Positions 24,201 to 38,249 are shown, numbered from the stretch's first letter. The stretch: 64,000 bases of DNA from Diphasiastrum complanatum (GCA_029204225.1 CM055093.1:267001-331000), one strand, 5' to 3'. Translations and numbers: made by a program. The notes: a model not told the origin generated them from the letters alone.

Positions 24201-27200
24201 TCATTGTTATGTCAAGCAGGATGGTGCAGCTTAGGACCATCTGGTAGACCAGGTGGAACTTCTTTCATACACCTATCCATGATGTTGCTCATCTTCTGCA
24301 TCCCCTTTGGTTATCTAATGAGCAGCAGGAGGACCGCGAGCTGGAGATGGGTTGGTTGTCATATATTACAGAGGTAGCATCTCCTGGTATCGACAGGTGG
24401 CAGTTGCAGAGAGAGAGAGTTGCATTCGGACGGTGCACAGGTACATGTCTCCAAAATACTTGTGTTTTTAGGGTTTGATTCATTCCAAAGGTATCTTGTT
24501 GATTGTGGTTCCATACATCATCTCGACGGTGGACTTCAACCTGTGAAGGCATATTTGGGCAGGAGATGGCATTGGATGGGAGCTCCAGAACGAGACCTGT
24601 GACTTGGTGGAACATGTTCGGGGATACATGTCCTTCATTGCAGAAGACTTGCGCGTGTTCTATCCCAGGCACTTACATTTCATCCATATTGTTTCATATC
24701 TTCATTCGCATTTTCATTCATCATATGTTGTTTCTTATTTATCAATTGCCAACGTAATATTTGATTAGATGTTGCCTTAACAGGACTGCTCCTCCTCTGT
24801 ATGTGAGCGCAACAAGAGCACATGGGCATTGATTCACACCAGGCGGCGCAACCGCCTCTCTGTTGCTCAGTAAGCGCGGCTGGTGTATAGCAACACCAAT
24901 GCTAGGTTGGTCCGGAGGCTGACCCAGATTGTGGATCCGTTGGATTTGTAACATATGGTATCAGAGCCACTGCATGCTAAAAGCAGGTGCGTTGATCCGT
25001 AGAGTTTCTCTTGTAAGTTTTGGCGCTTCTGACGGATTTCAAATCGGGTTTAAAATGCATTTTTTATGCGTCTTTTTCTATTCTTCCTTCCGCTGTTTTT
25101 TTTATAAGATTCAAGTAAAAAAGTTTCAAAAAAAAAGTGGTAGGGGCCCTAAGGAGGACCTGCAACGTGGCACTGTCCAAGGTGGGACAGGTGGCGATCC
25201 CTCCTATTCAGTTTCCGCTCCAGAATTTTAGACTTTTGGGTCGCGATGGGCCCTCCTCAGCGAATAACAACCTGGAAATATTTACATCGCTGTTTGGACA
25301 GCAGGGGTTGCCAAAAGTAGTTGGCAATACTGCCACGTGGCATTTTCCAGGCCAGGTGAGGTGGCAGTTGGTAGCGCCCTGCTGAAGCGATGCGTTCCAG
25401 AATCGTAGTTGATGAAATCGAGGCCCTCCTTGGAAAATTAAGTAAATTTTCTTCTTCCTGTCTCTGTCTATCAGCGATGGACAGATGGAAGAAAAATAAC
25501 TTATAGAAGGAGAGAGAAGGGGCTATAGGCCACCTGGCAGGTTGAAGTGACCAGTATGCTGAGGTGGAAGCTAGGTGGCAAGGCAAAGCCACTTGGCAGT
25601 TGGTAGGATGGCATGAAGAGGGAGGTATGCCTCTTCTATGCTTCTGTTTTGTGTGAAAAGAGGTGGAAGTGGTGGTGCATCCTTCTCTTTGCTTTCTCTT
25701 ATTCCTCTTGGCAGCCATGGACAATACCATTTGGTTTGTGAAGAGACAACAAGAGTAGCCTTGTATCTACCTTCCTTGAGTAGCTTTTGATTCTCTTCTG
25801 TCTTCTCTTCTTAATTCACCTCTCTTCTCATTGTAAAAATGGAGCCTACTCCTACCACACAGCCTATGTCCCCTGTTCACGAGGCTACAGTATCTGCCTC
25901 TATCTTAGACCCTGATGCCTTAATGCTGGCTATTAACAGTCTACAGCAACAGATTGTGGATATGCAAGCAAAGCACAGTCGGGATCAGCAGAATCTCAAG
26001 GAATTGACACAGCTAAGGCAATTGGTGCATCAACCCTTGTTCACTCCTAATGCCACGCAGCCCTATCCAGATGCTTGATTCACCATGAGCCACAGTTATA
26101 TGATTTTATATTTAGGGCTACATTTGGTCATGGACATCATTTTATTCGTTAGAGACACTGTGCTTCTTTTTATTCACACATGTGGCAACCATTGCAGTTA
26201 TTCCATCATGCATATGGACATCGTTTGTCGTATTGTAATTTCATTTTATCGAGTCCTTGCGGGTCTTTCCTTACTGCATGTCAATGATTTGATTTTTGAT
26301 CTTAAATAAAGGCATTTTTTTAAATGTTAAATTCCTAACCACCCACCCCCCAAATTAAAAAAAAACTAACCATAGGCACCCTTATCAATGCCCCTTTCTT
26401 ATTTTTTTTTGCAATTTTTTGGGCTTGAAAAGGGGCATTTTATGGTTTTTTTTAATTAAAAAAAAAAATTAGGTAGGTGTTGTGGGTGCCGTGGTACTGA
26501 AATGGTACGGCACCTACGACACGAGTGCCGTACCAAGTGCCGTACCACGGCACCCGGCTTTGTATTTAAGGTTAAGATTATTATCAAAATATTCAAGAAT
26601 GAGATTACTATTTACGTGTATCTACATAATAACACCCATTCCACATGATTATGTCCTAGACAACTTTCACTTACAAGCATCCAATTCATAAACAAAACCA
26701 AAATCGAAACATGTCTTATAAACCTCCATTTTATGGAAGGATTTGTCAACATACGAACTTCCAAAAAAACACAACAAAAGTAGCATTGCTTTCTTAGTTG
26801 TTGATTTACAGAGACATTGTATTCCATTAAACATAAGGAAAATAGGACACAAACTTGCAAGTTAACAAGCAAACACCTCTACTTTTAACCAGTCCATTTG
26901 GACTTTAGACTGGACAATCTATCCGGATACGTAGTTTTTTATCCCCATTGATTTGAGGACACGCAACCTCTCTTTCAAAAGGGCCCATGGTCCATCATTG
27001 ACATTAAATTATTCAAGCTTATTACATAAAAGTACTTTCAAATGTGCTCTCTTTGGAATTGCAAACTTCATAATTGTAGTTTCCCCTATGAACATATAAA
27101 CCTTCATTTCTTTGCACCACTAACGAATAATCTAATTGAACTTGTGATCCTATTGCACCCCTTATTGCCAAAAAGATATTCAATTCGAACCAGAAGACCA

Positions 27201-30200
27201 AAACCTTAATGCAATCAACCAATCAAGCAAAGAGGATAGTTTCAACATGTCCAACTCTTTCAAAAGTGGCATGAATCAATTTTGAGCATATCCTTCCTTA
27301 ATTGAATGGTTTGCCTACATCATCCTTACGGCAAGAATGCATTCAAATTGATTCTAACCTCAAAACATATTTCACTTTATCAATCTCTTTCAGCTTACTA
27401 ACAAAAAATTGAATATAAGAATGACTAATACTCTAACATTGTTCCCTTATGATTCTGCCCAAAAGAACATAGTATGGGACGCATGGCCCTTCCCCAGGCG
27501 AACCAAGTTGCATGTCTCATACTGAAAACAGGACCACTGAAGAGCACCCCCCGGTAGGTATATGATGAAACCACCTCTAGATGTTGATCTTCAAAGGTGA
27601 GCTCCTATATGAGCATGAAGGATCTAGAAGTGTTGAAGACCATAACTTTGGTCTTCGAGATGTTCACTCACTTGTAATCCCCATCGAGCACAAAAGTATG
27701 TAGACTGTCTAAGTGTCTCTGTAGACCCTCCCTGGACGGTGATAATAGAGCTACATCATCCACATATAAAAGTATGGCGATCAAGATATCACCAAGCTTA
27801 CAGCCCTGACCATCATCCCGACTAATAACCTCCTCAAGCTCATCAATATATAATCCAAATAAAGTAGGTGATAAGGAATCTCCTCTGAAACAACCCCAAA
27901 CTCTCTCATATAGTGCCATAACTGCCAAAACTGCAGAGAAAATGAATTAGTAGAGAGAGAGAGAGAGAGAGAGGAGGGCGTGGGTCCTCCAAATCCCTTC
28001 TAAGGCAAGCACCTCAAATACATGCATGGAAAGTCTAGGTGTCAACCATATGAGTGAGCTACTTGGACAAGTGGGCCACTTGCACTAATTAACTTAACTT
28101 ACAAAAGGGGGTCTCATGTATTTAATTAATAACATGCCCCATGAGATATGTACAACTTACAACATAATTAGTGCTTAGCCAAAGGGGTAAAATAGGCATT
28201 AATCTTCAACACCCCTCCCTTAAGGGCAATTTTATTCAAGCTAACACCCAACAAAGTTCTGAACTTTTCAAACTTATCTTTACTACGTGATATCAGCTAT
28301 CTGGTCGTTGGTGTGGAAATAAAGAAGCTCGATCTCTCCACTGTGCACTTTCTCCCGTATAAAAGCTGGTCCACCTCTATGTGCTTCGTCCGTGCATGAT
28401 AGACTGGATTTTTCGCAACCTGAATGCAACTTTGGTTATCACAATGCAACAATGTAGGTCCTGCTTGAGCAATTTGCATATCCTCAAGTAGATGTCGTAA
28501 CCAAATGGCTTCACAGGCGGACCTCGTAGTCGCCTTGTACTTAGCTTCGGTAGATGATAGGGCAATAGTAGGCTGCTTCTTGTTGCACCAAGATATAGCC
28601 CCTGAACCTAGGCTAAAGCAATAGCCTGTCGTCGATCTCCGATCGTCTCTATCACCTGCCCAATCAAAATCTGAATAACCCTCCAACTGAAGATCACCAT
28701 CATTAGTGTATCCAATCCCATAGGTCATCCTCCCTCTCACATATCGTAGGATCCGCTTGGCTGCCTTCCAATGTGATTCGGTAGGCTTACTCATGAATTG
28801 ACTTGCAATTCTAACTGCATAAGCAATATCTGGCCTGGTGGTAGTAAGGTAAATCAGGCTGCCCACCAATTGGCGATAGAGAGTCTCATCTGCAAATGCA
28901 GGTCCATCATCTCTATATGGCTTGTTGCTTGCATCCATGGGTGTGCTATTTGGTTTGCTTTCTTGCATATTAAACCTCTTAATAATTTTTGTGCATACTT
29001 TACCTGAGAGATAAAAAGACGACGATTTTCTTTCCAAACCTTAACTCCTAGGCAATAAATAGTGTAGAAAGCAATAAGCTTCTTATTGCTTCCTGTGATG
29101 AGTAAATCTTCCACATAGAGCACAACAACCACAAAATCTTCTTCTTCCTTGAAGACATATAAATTGCAATCAGACTTACTCTTCTCAAACCCTTGCCTTG
29201 CAAAGTACTCGTCAATTCGGCTATACCAAGCCCTTGGCGCCTGTTTGAGCTCGCTTTTCTAAGCTTGCAAACCAAATGCTCCTTGCCTGTTATTTCAAAC
29301 CCCTGCGGTTGTTCCATGCAAACCTCCTCCTGTAGTTGCCCATTAAGAAAGGCACTCTTGACATCCATTTGATGGACATCCCAATCAAAATATGAGGCTA
29401 AGGCCAAAACGGTCCTGATAAATGTCATCTTTGCAACAGGTGCAAATGTCTCATCATAGTCTAGCCCCTCTTGCTGGGCATAGCCTTTCGCCACCAACCT
29501 TGCCTTGCACTTGTCCACTGTTCCATTGGCATGAAACTTGGTCTTATAGACCCACTTGCAACCTATTGGTTGCTTGCTTCCCTTCCTGTAATGTAGTGAG
29601 CTCCCATGTGTTGTTCTTGACAATGGAGTCATACTCCTCCTACATGGCTTGTTGCCATACCTTTTCCTTCACGGCTTCGTAAAAGAACTGTGGTTCATCT
29701 GCATCCAGAATTGTGGACATAAGGGCAAAGTTAGTCTCTTGTCTCTCATGAGACCTAAGAGATCTTCTGGCACCCTGTTCACTGCTCTCTCCTTCTTCCA
29801 TCATTTGTCCCTCTTTGATTGTTTCCCAATACCACCTAGGTAGCTTCTTCCTAGTGGTAGGCGATCTGGATGGTGACCATGTATCCCATGGTACTTACTA
29901 TCTTAGTCTTCTGCTTCTCCCCAATTTCAACCTCTGGTACTTGGCCAAATTGAGGTCTCGAACTAGCATGTTCGGTCTCCTGTTGTTGCACTTGCTCTTG
30001 AGGCTCACAGGACTCATGACTAGGATCCTCATCCGTGGAATCAATCAAGGGTAGGAACTTAGTAGTTCCATCTTTCTCCTGGTCCACTATCTTGGGTAAA
30101 TGCTCTTCGTCAAAGATGTTGTCTCGACTTAGGATCTTCTTCCTATTCTCGAGATCATATAGCACATCGGCTTTCTCACCTTCACTATACCCAAGGAAGA

Positions 30201-31183
30201 CACTTCACAGATTTTGCATCAAGTTTCTTCCGCCAATCCTTTGGTATATGTGCATATGCCGTACACCCAAATACTCGAAAGCTGCCCACTTTGGGCTTGT
30301 TGCCACTACAGCTCTCCAACAGTGCAAGACTCAACCTGATCTGGCTCCTATAGATCAAAAGCGGCTCCTACAAGATTGACGTGCTTGTGGAAGATGAGAA
30401 TCTTCTCAAGTTTCTCTCACTCAGAGACTCACAGGCTAGACAACCTGCTCTGATACCATGATGAATTGCAAGACCTAGCTATGGAGTATCTTAACTTCAA
30501 TACTAGATCAACCAAGAAAGCTTGAGAGCTATGGAAAACACTTAGAAGGGGAATTGCATAAGCACCTCACAACACCAAAAGTTAGAAGAGAAAATGAATT
30601 GCTAGAGAAAGAGAGAGGAGGGTGTGGGTCCTCCAAATCCCTTGTGAGGGAAGGACCTCAAATACATGCATGGAAAGTCTAGGCGCGAACCATATGAGTG
30701 GGAGATACTTGGCCAAGTGGGCCATTTGCACTAATTAACTTTACTTACAAAAGGGGAGTCTCATGTATTTAATTAATAACATGCCCCATGAGTTACATAC
30801 AACTTACAACATAATTAGTGCTTAGCCAAAGGGGTAAAATAGGCATTACTCTTCAACAACTTCCTCCCATGTTACTACACACTTGAGATGTACTACTCGG
30901 TCTTAAATGCTTTTTGGCATCAAAAGACATTGATAAAGCTTTCTTTCTTTCTTTTTTCTCTCCACGAGGAGAGGTCCCTCTCACATTCAACGTGAGCAGT
31001 ATATCCTCCTAGTGCAGCTTGTATCACATTTTCAATAGCAGCAGTAATTTATAGCACTATACATACATGTAACATGATTCACACTCACGTTGTCTCTTCT
31101 ATCGTTTGTACGTAGATTTACATGTATTTTTCTTTTAAGGCTTCAGAGACAAGTTTTTTGGCATGGAAAAGACATTAATGGAG

Positions 31184-31237
<54 letters not shown>

Positions 31238-32403
31238 GGAAGTCTGAATGGCTCCAGCGATCTGTCCAATTCCACATCGTCCCAGCGATGGCTCTTCATA
31301 GCTGCTCCAGCGATGGCTCCATAGCTACCTTATGCTCCAGCGATCCTGCCCCACCAGCGATCCTTGGATCTACTTCCACGCTCTACTACTTGCCCCTACA
31401 CCTGAGCGGATCTTCAACTCTCTCTGAGCGGAAGTCTGAACGGAAGCCAATAACTGCCTTCAACTCCAGCGATCCTGCCTTTGACCCCGAATACCCCCGA
31501 AGAGGAATCACTTCTACCTCCAGCATTTATGATCTCCGTCATCCGTGCAGATCAGTTACGTTCCTATGAATATCTCAACAACCATCAAGTAAAACTTTCC
31601 TCTCTTGAAGCTATGATCCAAGCTGTGCAATCTCATCTTCAAAAACTAGATTCATCTATTGATGATCTCAAGAAAGAAGTTGCAGCTATCAAAATCGAAG
31701 CTTCCTCTCATGCTTAAAGGTCCTGATATTGTTGTTCCACCACCTCCACCTTCATTTATCTCAGCTACGTTCACCGAGAGCCGTTTGCGAGAGCAAAAGG
31801 CTCTTAATGTCCGAGTCAGAGGTATTACGAACTCCCATGATGTTGTTGGTGAAGCTAAAACGTTTCTTGAAGAGAGTCTTCAACACCACCACAAAGATAT
31901 GGATATTGCATGGTGGCCTAAGAAAGATCCAGGTACTCTTGTCATACGTTTTGCATCTGCAACTAGTCGTCATGAAGTGCTAAGGAAGAGATCTACACTG
32001 CGGGGTACCACGATATACCTGGATGAAGACCTTACTTACATTCAGGTTCAAGAACGGAAAAAAGCAAAACAGGAGGCTATAACGAATGGAAAGCGGTTGA
32101 TCTACAGAGACGGTATCATTCGTTTTGTAGATATTAAACCTATTGCTATTAATGAGATATCTAAAATTGTTCAGAGTTAGTGAGAGAGTTAGAGCACTGA
32201 AGAGATGTCAGTTGAATCTGTAAATGGTCTTCGTACCATATAGGATTGGACATTATCCTCTTCTTAGTTAGTTTGGTTTTTGTTATGTTGTTTGACGGCA
32301 TTGCTCCGTCTTAGTTCCACTTTATTAGAAGTACTTGTTCGTCTTATACGCCTTTTGGCATGGAAAAGACGTTAATAAAGCTTTCTTTCTTTCTTTCTTT
32401 CTT

Positions 32404-32488
<85 letters not shown>

Positions 32489-35400
32489 GAAGAGTAATGC
32501 CTATTTTACCCCTTTTGGCTAAGCATTAGTTAAGTTGTACATAACTCATGGGGCATGTTTTAATTAAATGCATGACCCCCCCTTTTTGTTAAGTTATGTA
32601 AATTAGTGCAAGTGGCCCACTTGGCCAAGTAGCTCACTCCCATGGTTGACACCTAGACTTTCCATGCATGTAAAGGAGGTGCTTGCCTCACAAGGGATTT
32701 GGAGGACCCACGCCCTCCTCTCTCTCTCTAGCAATTCATTTCTTCTTGAGACTTTTGAGTTTGTGAGATGCTCATGCAATTCTCCTTGTGTGTGATATTT
32801 CCATAGCCAAGTTTTCTCAAGCTTTCATAGTTGATCTAGCATCTGAGTTAAGATACTCCATAGCTAGGTCTTGTAATTCTTCACGGTATCAGAGCAGGTT
32901 GTCTAGCCTGTGAGTCTGAGAGTGAGAGAAACTTCAGTGCTTAGATTCTTGAGAAGATTCTTATCTTCTACAAGCACCTCAATCTTGAAAGAGGGAGCAT
33001 TTAATCTACAGGTGTTAGATCAGGTGGAGTCTTGCACTGTTGGTGAGCTATTGGCAAGGGGAGTGGGATGATCCAAAAACTTTCTAAATCTGGCTAAGTT
33101 TTGGAGAGTTTTTCTGGAGGAGCTTACACAAAAGTAGGGCGCACTTTCTGTAGGGGCTTCTGGTTTCTGTTCCAGTGGAGCCTAGTGCTTGTGCTAGTGA
33201 GGCCACACCAAGTGGCAAAGACAAAAGCAGGAGCTGAAGGGTTGCCTTGAAGTGGCTACATACCCTAGTTTGGGGTTAAACCCTTGTTGCTGGAAGCTGT
33301 TCTTTTCTGATCTCTTTCAAGTTGAGCTTCTGTTTTAAGCACAGATTTTAGCATGGCAAGTCTTGGGGAGAGTTTGCTGGGTGAATCTAGCAAACTAGAT
33401 GGCACAAACTACAGAGTGTGGAAGTTCAAGATAGCCAATATCTTGATGGATAAGAATTGCTGGGAGGTCATGACAGGTACAGAACCTGTACCAACATCTG
33501 ATCTTGAATTGAAGGACTACATGAACAGGAGACATAAAGCTCATAGGATAATCAATCTTTCTGTCAAGGACAATATTATTCCTCACATTTGCAATGCAAG
33601 GGATGCAGCTGATGCTTGGACAATTCTGAAGTCTATGTTTGAAACAGTGGATTCAGCCAAGCTGGTGTATTTGCAAAACAGGTTACATACTCTCAAGATG
33701 GAAGCAGGTGCAACAATTGGTGATCATATTACAAAGGTCAAGGACCTATTGGATCAGCTTGCTTCAGTTGGAGAGAAAGTAAGTGACAGGAGTATTGTTC
33801 CCATAGTCTTGAACAGCTTGTCATTCAACTATCAAGACTATGTGATGTCCCTTTCTGCTAGGGAGAAACTCCCAACCTTTGGGGAGTTATGTGGTCTTCT
33901 TTTACAGGAGGAGATGAGAAGGAAGAATCTTTCTGAAAGGGAAGATAATCCAGAGCTTGCATTTGCTTCTAAGAAGAAGCAAAACTTTCAGAAGAAAGGC
34001 AAAGGCAAAAAGAAGAACTCAAAGCAAAGCTTGGAGCAGCAGGTGTCCAAATTACAGGTTGGAGAGGAGTCAAGCACCAATTCCTCATCTACACCCAAGA
34101 AGAAGGGCAACTGCAACTATTGTGGTAAGTATGGGCATTTTGCTTTTGAATGCAGGAAGAAGCAAAGTGATCAGAAGAAGGGAAAGAACCAGCAGAGTCA
34201 CTTTGTTGACAAAGTTGCAGAGGAGGAGCAATCTGGTGTGCTTGAGCTATTCACCGCAGCCCTATCATCTGAATCCACATTTGGTGGATGGTACATTGAT
34301 TCTGGAGCCTCACAGCACATGACACCTCATAGAGATTGGTTCAGCACCTATGAGGAGACAGAAGATAGCCAGCATGTTTGCCTTGGAGATAATTCTACAC
34401 GTATGGTGAGGGGCAAAGGTACAGTTGCAATACAGCTATCATCAGGTGAGGTGAAGGAAATTAAAAGTGTGTTGCATGTACCAGGGTTGGCTAAGAACTT
34501 GTTATCTGTTGGTGCCATTACCAAACAGAACATGGTGGTAGAGTTTAATGATTCTAAATGTTTGGTAAAAGACAAAGAGAAGAACTTCAAAGTGGTAGCC
34601 AAGGGAATGCAAGAAGGAGGTCTTTACAAGCTTTTCACAACCATTCCTAGCCAAGAGGCCTTGTCTGCAAGAGATACTAATCGGGACAAGCTTTGGCATG
34701 AGAGATATGGTCATTTGAGTTACAAAAGTTTGCAAGTTTTGAACAGGCACAAAATGGTAGTAGATCTTCCTAGCATTAAGTCTTCTTCAGATACATGTGA
34801 GGCTTGTGCATTAGGGAAGCAACAGAGGAAAAAGTTTCCAAAGGAGAAAGCTACCAGGGCCAAGGGCATTCTTGAACTTGTGCATTCAGATTTATGTGGT
34901 CCCATGCAGGTCAAATCAGCAGGGGGGGACATACTATCTCATGACCTTCGTAGATGATTTCTCTCGGAAGGTATGGGTCTATTTTCTGAAACTGAAATCT
35001 GAAGCGTTCAAATACTTCAAACAGTGGAAAGCTATGGTGGAAAACCACACAGGAAAGAGGTTAAAGACTCTCAGGTCAAATAAGGGTGGTGGGTATATTT
35101 CTGATGAGTTCAAAGATCTTTGCAAAGCATGTGGGATAAAGAGACAGTTTACTGCTCCACATACACCGCAGCAAAACGGCGTGGCTGAGCGGAAAAACAG
35201 GTCTATAGTTGAGTGTGCGAGGAGCATGCTCAAGGCAAAGGGGTTGCCAAATTCCTTTTGGGCAGAAGCGGTAGCAACTGCTGTTTTTCTATTGAATAGA
35301 AGTCCAACCAAAGCAGTTGAAGGAATCACGCCAGAAGAGGCATATAGTGGCAAGAAGCCCAAAGTGGGCAGCCTTCGAGTATTTGGGTGTACAGCATATG

Positions 35401-37895
35401 CACATATACCAAAGGACTTGCGGAAGAAACTTGATGCAAAATCCGTAAAGTGTGTCTTTCTTGGGTATAGTGAAGGTGAGAAAGCTTATGTGCTATATGA
35501 TCTCGAAAACAGGAGGAAGATCCTAAGTCGAGATGTCATCTTTGATGAAGAGCATGCACCCAAGATACAGGAGCAGGAGAAGGAAGGAATTACTGAGTTC
35601 ATACCCTTGATTGATTCCACGGATGAGGATCCTAGTCAAGGGTCCTGTAAGCCTCAAGTGCAGGAGCAACAACTAGAAATCGAACCTACTAGTTCGAGAC
35701 CTCTTTTTGGCCAAGTACCAGAAGCAGAAGTTGGGGACAAACGGAAGACTAAAACAGTACCATGGGATACGTGGTCACCATCCACATCACCTACTGCTAG
35801 GAAGAAGCTACCTAGGTGGTATTGGGAAACAATCAAAGAAGGTCAAATCATGGAAGAAGGAGAGAGCAGTGAACAGGGTGTCAGAAGATCTCTTAGGTCT
35901 CATGAGAGACAAGAGACTAACTTTGCTCTTATGTCCACTATTCTGAATGCAGATGAGCCAGAATTCTTTCACGAAGCCGTGAGAGAAAAGGTATGGCAAC
36001 ATGCCATGCAGGAGGAATACGACTCCATTGTCAAGAATGACACATGGGAGCTCACTACATTGCCAGAAGGGAAGCAACCAATAGGTTGCAAGTGGGTCTA
36101 TAAGACCAAGTTTCATGCCAATGGAACAGTGGACAAGTACAAGGCAAGGTTGGTGGCGAAAGGCTATGCTCAGCAAGAGGGGCTAGACTATGATGAGACA
36201 TTCGCACCTGTTGCTAAAATGACATCTATCAGGACCGTTTTGGCTATAGCCTCATATTTTGATTGGGATGTCCATCAAATGGATGTCAAGAGTGCCTTTC
36301 TTAATGGGCACCTACAGGAGGAGGTTTACATGGAACAACCGCAGGGATTTGAAATAACAGGCAAAGAGAATCTGGTTTGCAGGCTTAGGAAAGCCTTGTA
36401 TGGGCTCAAACAGGCGCCAAGGGCTTGGTATAGCCGAATTGATGAGTACTTTGCAAGGCAAGGGTTTGAGAAGAGTAAGTCTGATTGCAATCTTTATGTC
36501 TTCAGGGAAGGAGAAGACTTTGTGGTTGTTGTGCTCTATGTGGATGATCTACTCATCACGGGAAGCAATAAGAAGCTTATTGCTTGTGTTAAGAAGAATC
36601 TTTCTAATGAGTTTGAAATGAAAGATTTGGGTTTGCTACACTATTGCCTAGGAGTTGAAGTTTGGAAAGGAAAGCGTTGTCTTTTTATCTCACAGGCAAA
36701 GTATGCACAGAAATTATTGAAGAAGTTTAACATGCAAGAAAGCAAACCAATCAGCACACCCATGGATGCAAGCAACAAGCCATCAAAAGATGATGGTCCA
36801 GCATTTGCAGATGAGACGCTCTATCGTCAGTTAGTGGGCAGCCTGATTTACCTTACTACCACCAGGCCAGATATTGCTTATGCGGTTGGAATCGCAAGTC
36901 AATACATGTGTAAGCCTACCGAAGCACATTGGAAGGCAGCCAAGCGGATCCTACGATATGTGAGAGGGACAGTGACTGATGGGATTGGATACACGGATGA
37001 CGGGAACCTTCAGCTGGTAGGCTATTCAGATTCTGATTGGGCAGGTGATAGAGACGATCGGAGATCGACGACAGGCTATTGCTTCAGCCTAGGTTCAGGG
37101 GCTATATCGTGGTGCAGTAAGAAGCAGCCTACTATTGCTCTATCGTCTACCGAAGCTGAGTACAGGGCGACTACGAGGTCCGCCTGTGAAGCCATTTGGT
37201 TACGCCGTCTACTTGAGGACATGCAGATTGCTCAAGTAAGACCTACATTGTTACATTGTGATAACCAAAGCTGCATTCAGCTTGCAAGGAATCCAGTCTA
37301 TCATGCACGGACAAAACATATAGAGGTGGACCAGCATTTTATACGAGAGAAAGTGCACAGTGGGGAGATCGAGCTAGTTTATTGCGACACCAACGACCAG
37401 ACAGCTGATATTTTTACTAAACCACTTAGTAAAGATAAGTTTGAAAAGTTCAGAACTTTGTTGGGTGTCAGTTTGAATAAAATTGCCATTAAGGGGGGGT
37501 GTTGAAGAGTAATGCCTATTTTACCCCTTTTGGCTAAGCATTAGTTAAGTTGTACATAACTCATGGGGCATGTTTTAATTAAATGCATGACCCCCCCTTT
37601 TTGTTAAGTTATGTAAATTAGTGCAAGTGGCCCACTTGGCCAAGTAGCTCACTCCCATGGTTGACACCTAGACTTTCCATGCATGTAAAGGAGGTGCTTG
37701 CCTCACAAGGGATTTGGAGGACCCACGCCCTCCTCTCTCTCTCTAGCAATTCATTTCTTCTTGAGACTTTTGAGTTTGTGAGATGCTCATGCAATTCTCC
37801 TTGTGTGTGATATTTCCATAGCCAAGTTTTCTCAAGCTTTCATAGTTGATCTAGCATCTGAGTTAAGATACTCCATAGCTAGGTCTTGTAATTCT

Positions 37896-37975
<80 letters not shown>

Positions 37976-38249
37976 ACCCCTTCAGCCTCGTATGCAGCAG
38001 AGGTATGGTGTACAGGACTCTCCACTTCACATTGGGCCAGCATTTCACGCTCTTCCACTGGTGGTCAGGTCAAGACGAGTATCTAGGCCTCAAGATGTAG
38101 GTAGGCGAGCAGTTTGTAGTATATAGTTACGTTGTTCTTTTTTATGCATACTTTTTGGACACGTTTATATACGCTCCCACGGTCACCATATACTTGACAT
38201 GTAATTTTATTTGTCTTATATGCCTTTTCGCATGGAAAAGACATTAATA

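Larger units (their letters stand above)
22759..26562 (+). mobile_element. hAT DNA transposon with 8-bp target duplication in DCP1 intron 1
   Basis: The element begins CAAAG at 22759 and ends CTTTG at 26562. It is flanked by a perfect 8-bp duplication TATTTAAG (22751-22758 and 26563-26570), the size typical of hAT. Next to each end lie clustered inverted motifs built on GTGCCGTGGTACGGCAC-like units (22770-22830 and 26490-26555) that can fold into hairpins. Inside are degraded BED-finger and C-terminal hAT transposase sequences (23277-24951). They are followed by a retroelement-like leader with a tRNA-type primer site (24956-26078). The element is about 3.8 kb. Confidence 0.88.
31236..32484 (+). 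mobile_element. ORF1-only LINE-like element with (TTTC)n(TC)n tail
   Basis: After a CAG/AGCGATC-rich 5' part (31236-31500), an ORF1-type protein is encoded at 31529-32180. A 3' untranslated region and the conserved core at 32341-32381 follow, ending in (TTTC)n(TC)n. No endonuclease or RT is present between the ORF1-like sequence and the tail. The young copia inserted in its TC tail at 32484, and the tail resumes at 37899-37972. Confidence 0.55.
32485..37898 (+). mobile_element. Young full-length Ty1/copia element
   Basis: A 5414-bp element with LTRs 32485-32883 and 37500-37898. Both are 399 bp and identical wherever I compared them, which implies a recent insertion. The primer site is 32884-32895 (CGGTATCAGAGC, first base changed). 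The leader is 32896-33352, gag-pol 33353-37505, and the polypurine run AAGGGGGGG abuts the 3' LTR. The target is a (TC)n tract, so the 5-bp duplication TCTCT cannot be distinguished from the repeat. It lies in DCP1 intron 1, antisense to the gene. Confidence 0.95.

Noticed and set aside
31090-31569. 159-codon plus-strand open frame through the TC tract
   Set aside because: The central part is Ser-Leu repeat encoded by (TC)n; the real ORF1-like coding begins at 31529 in another frame.
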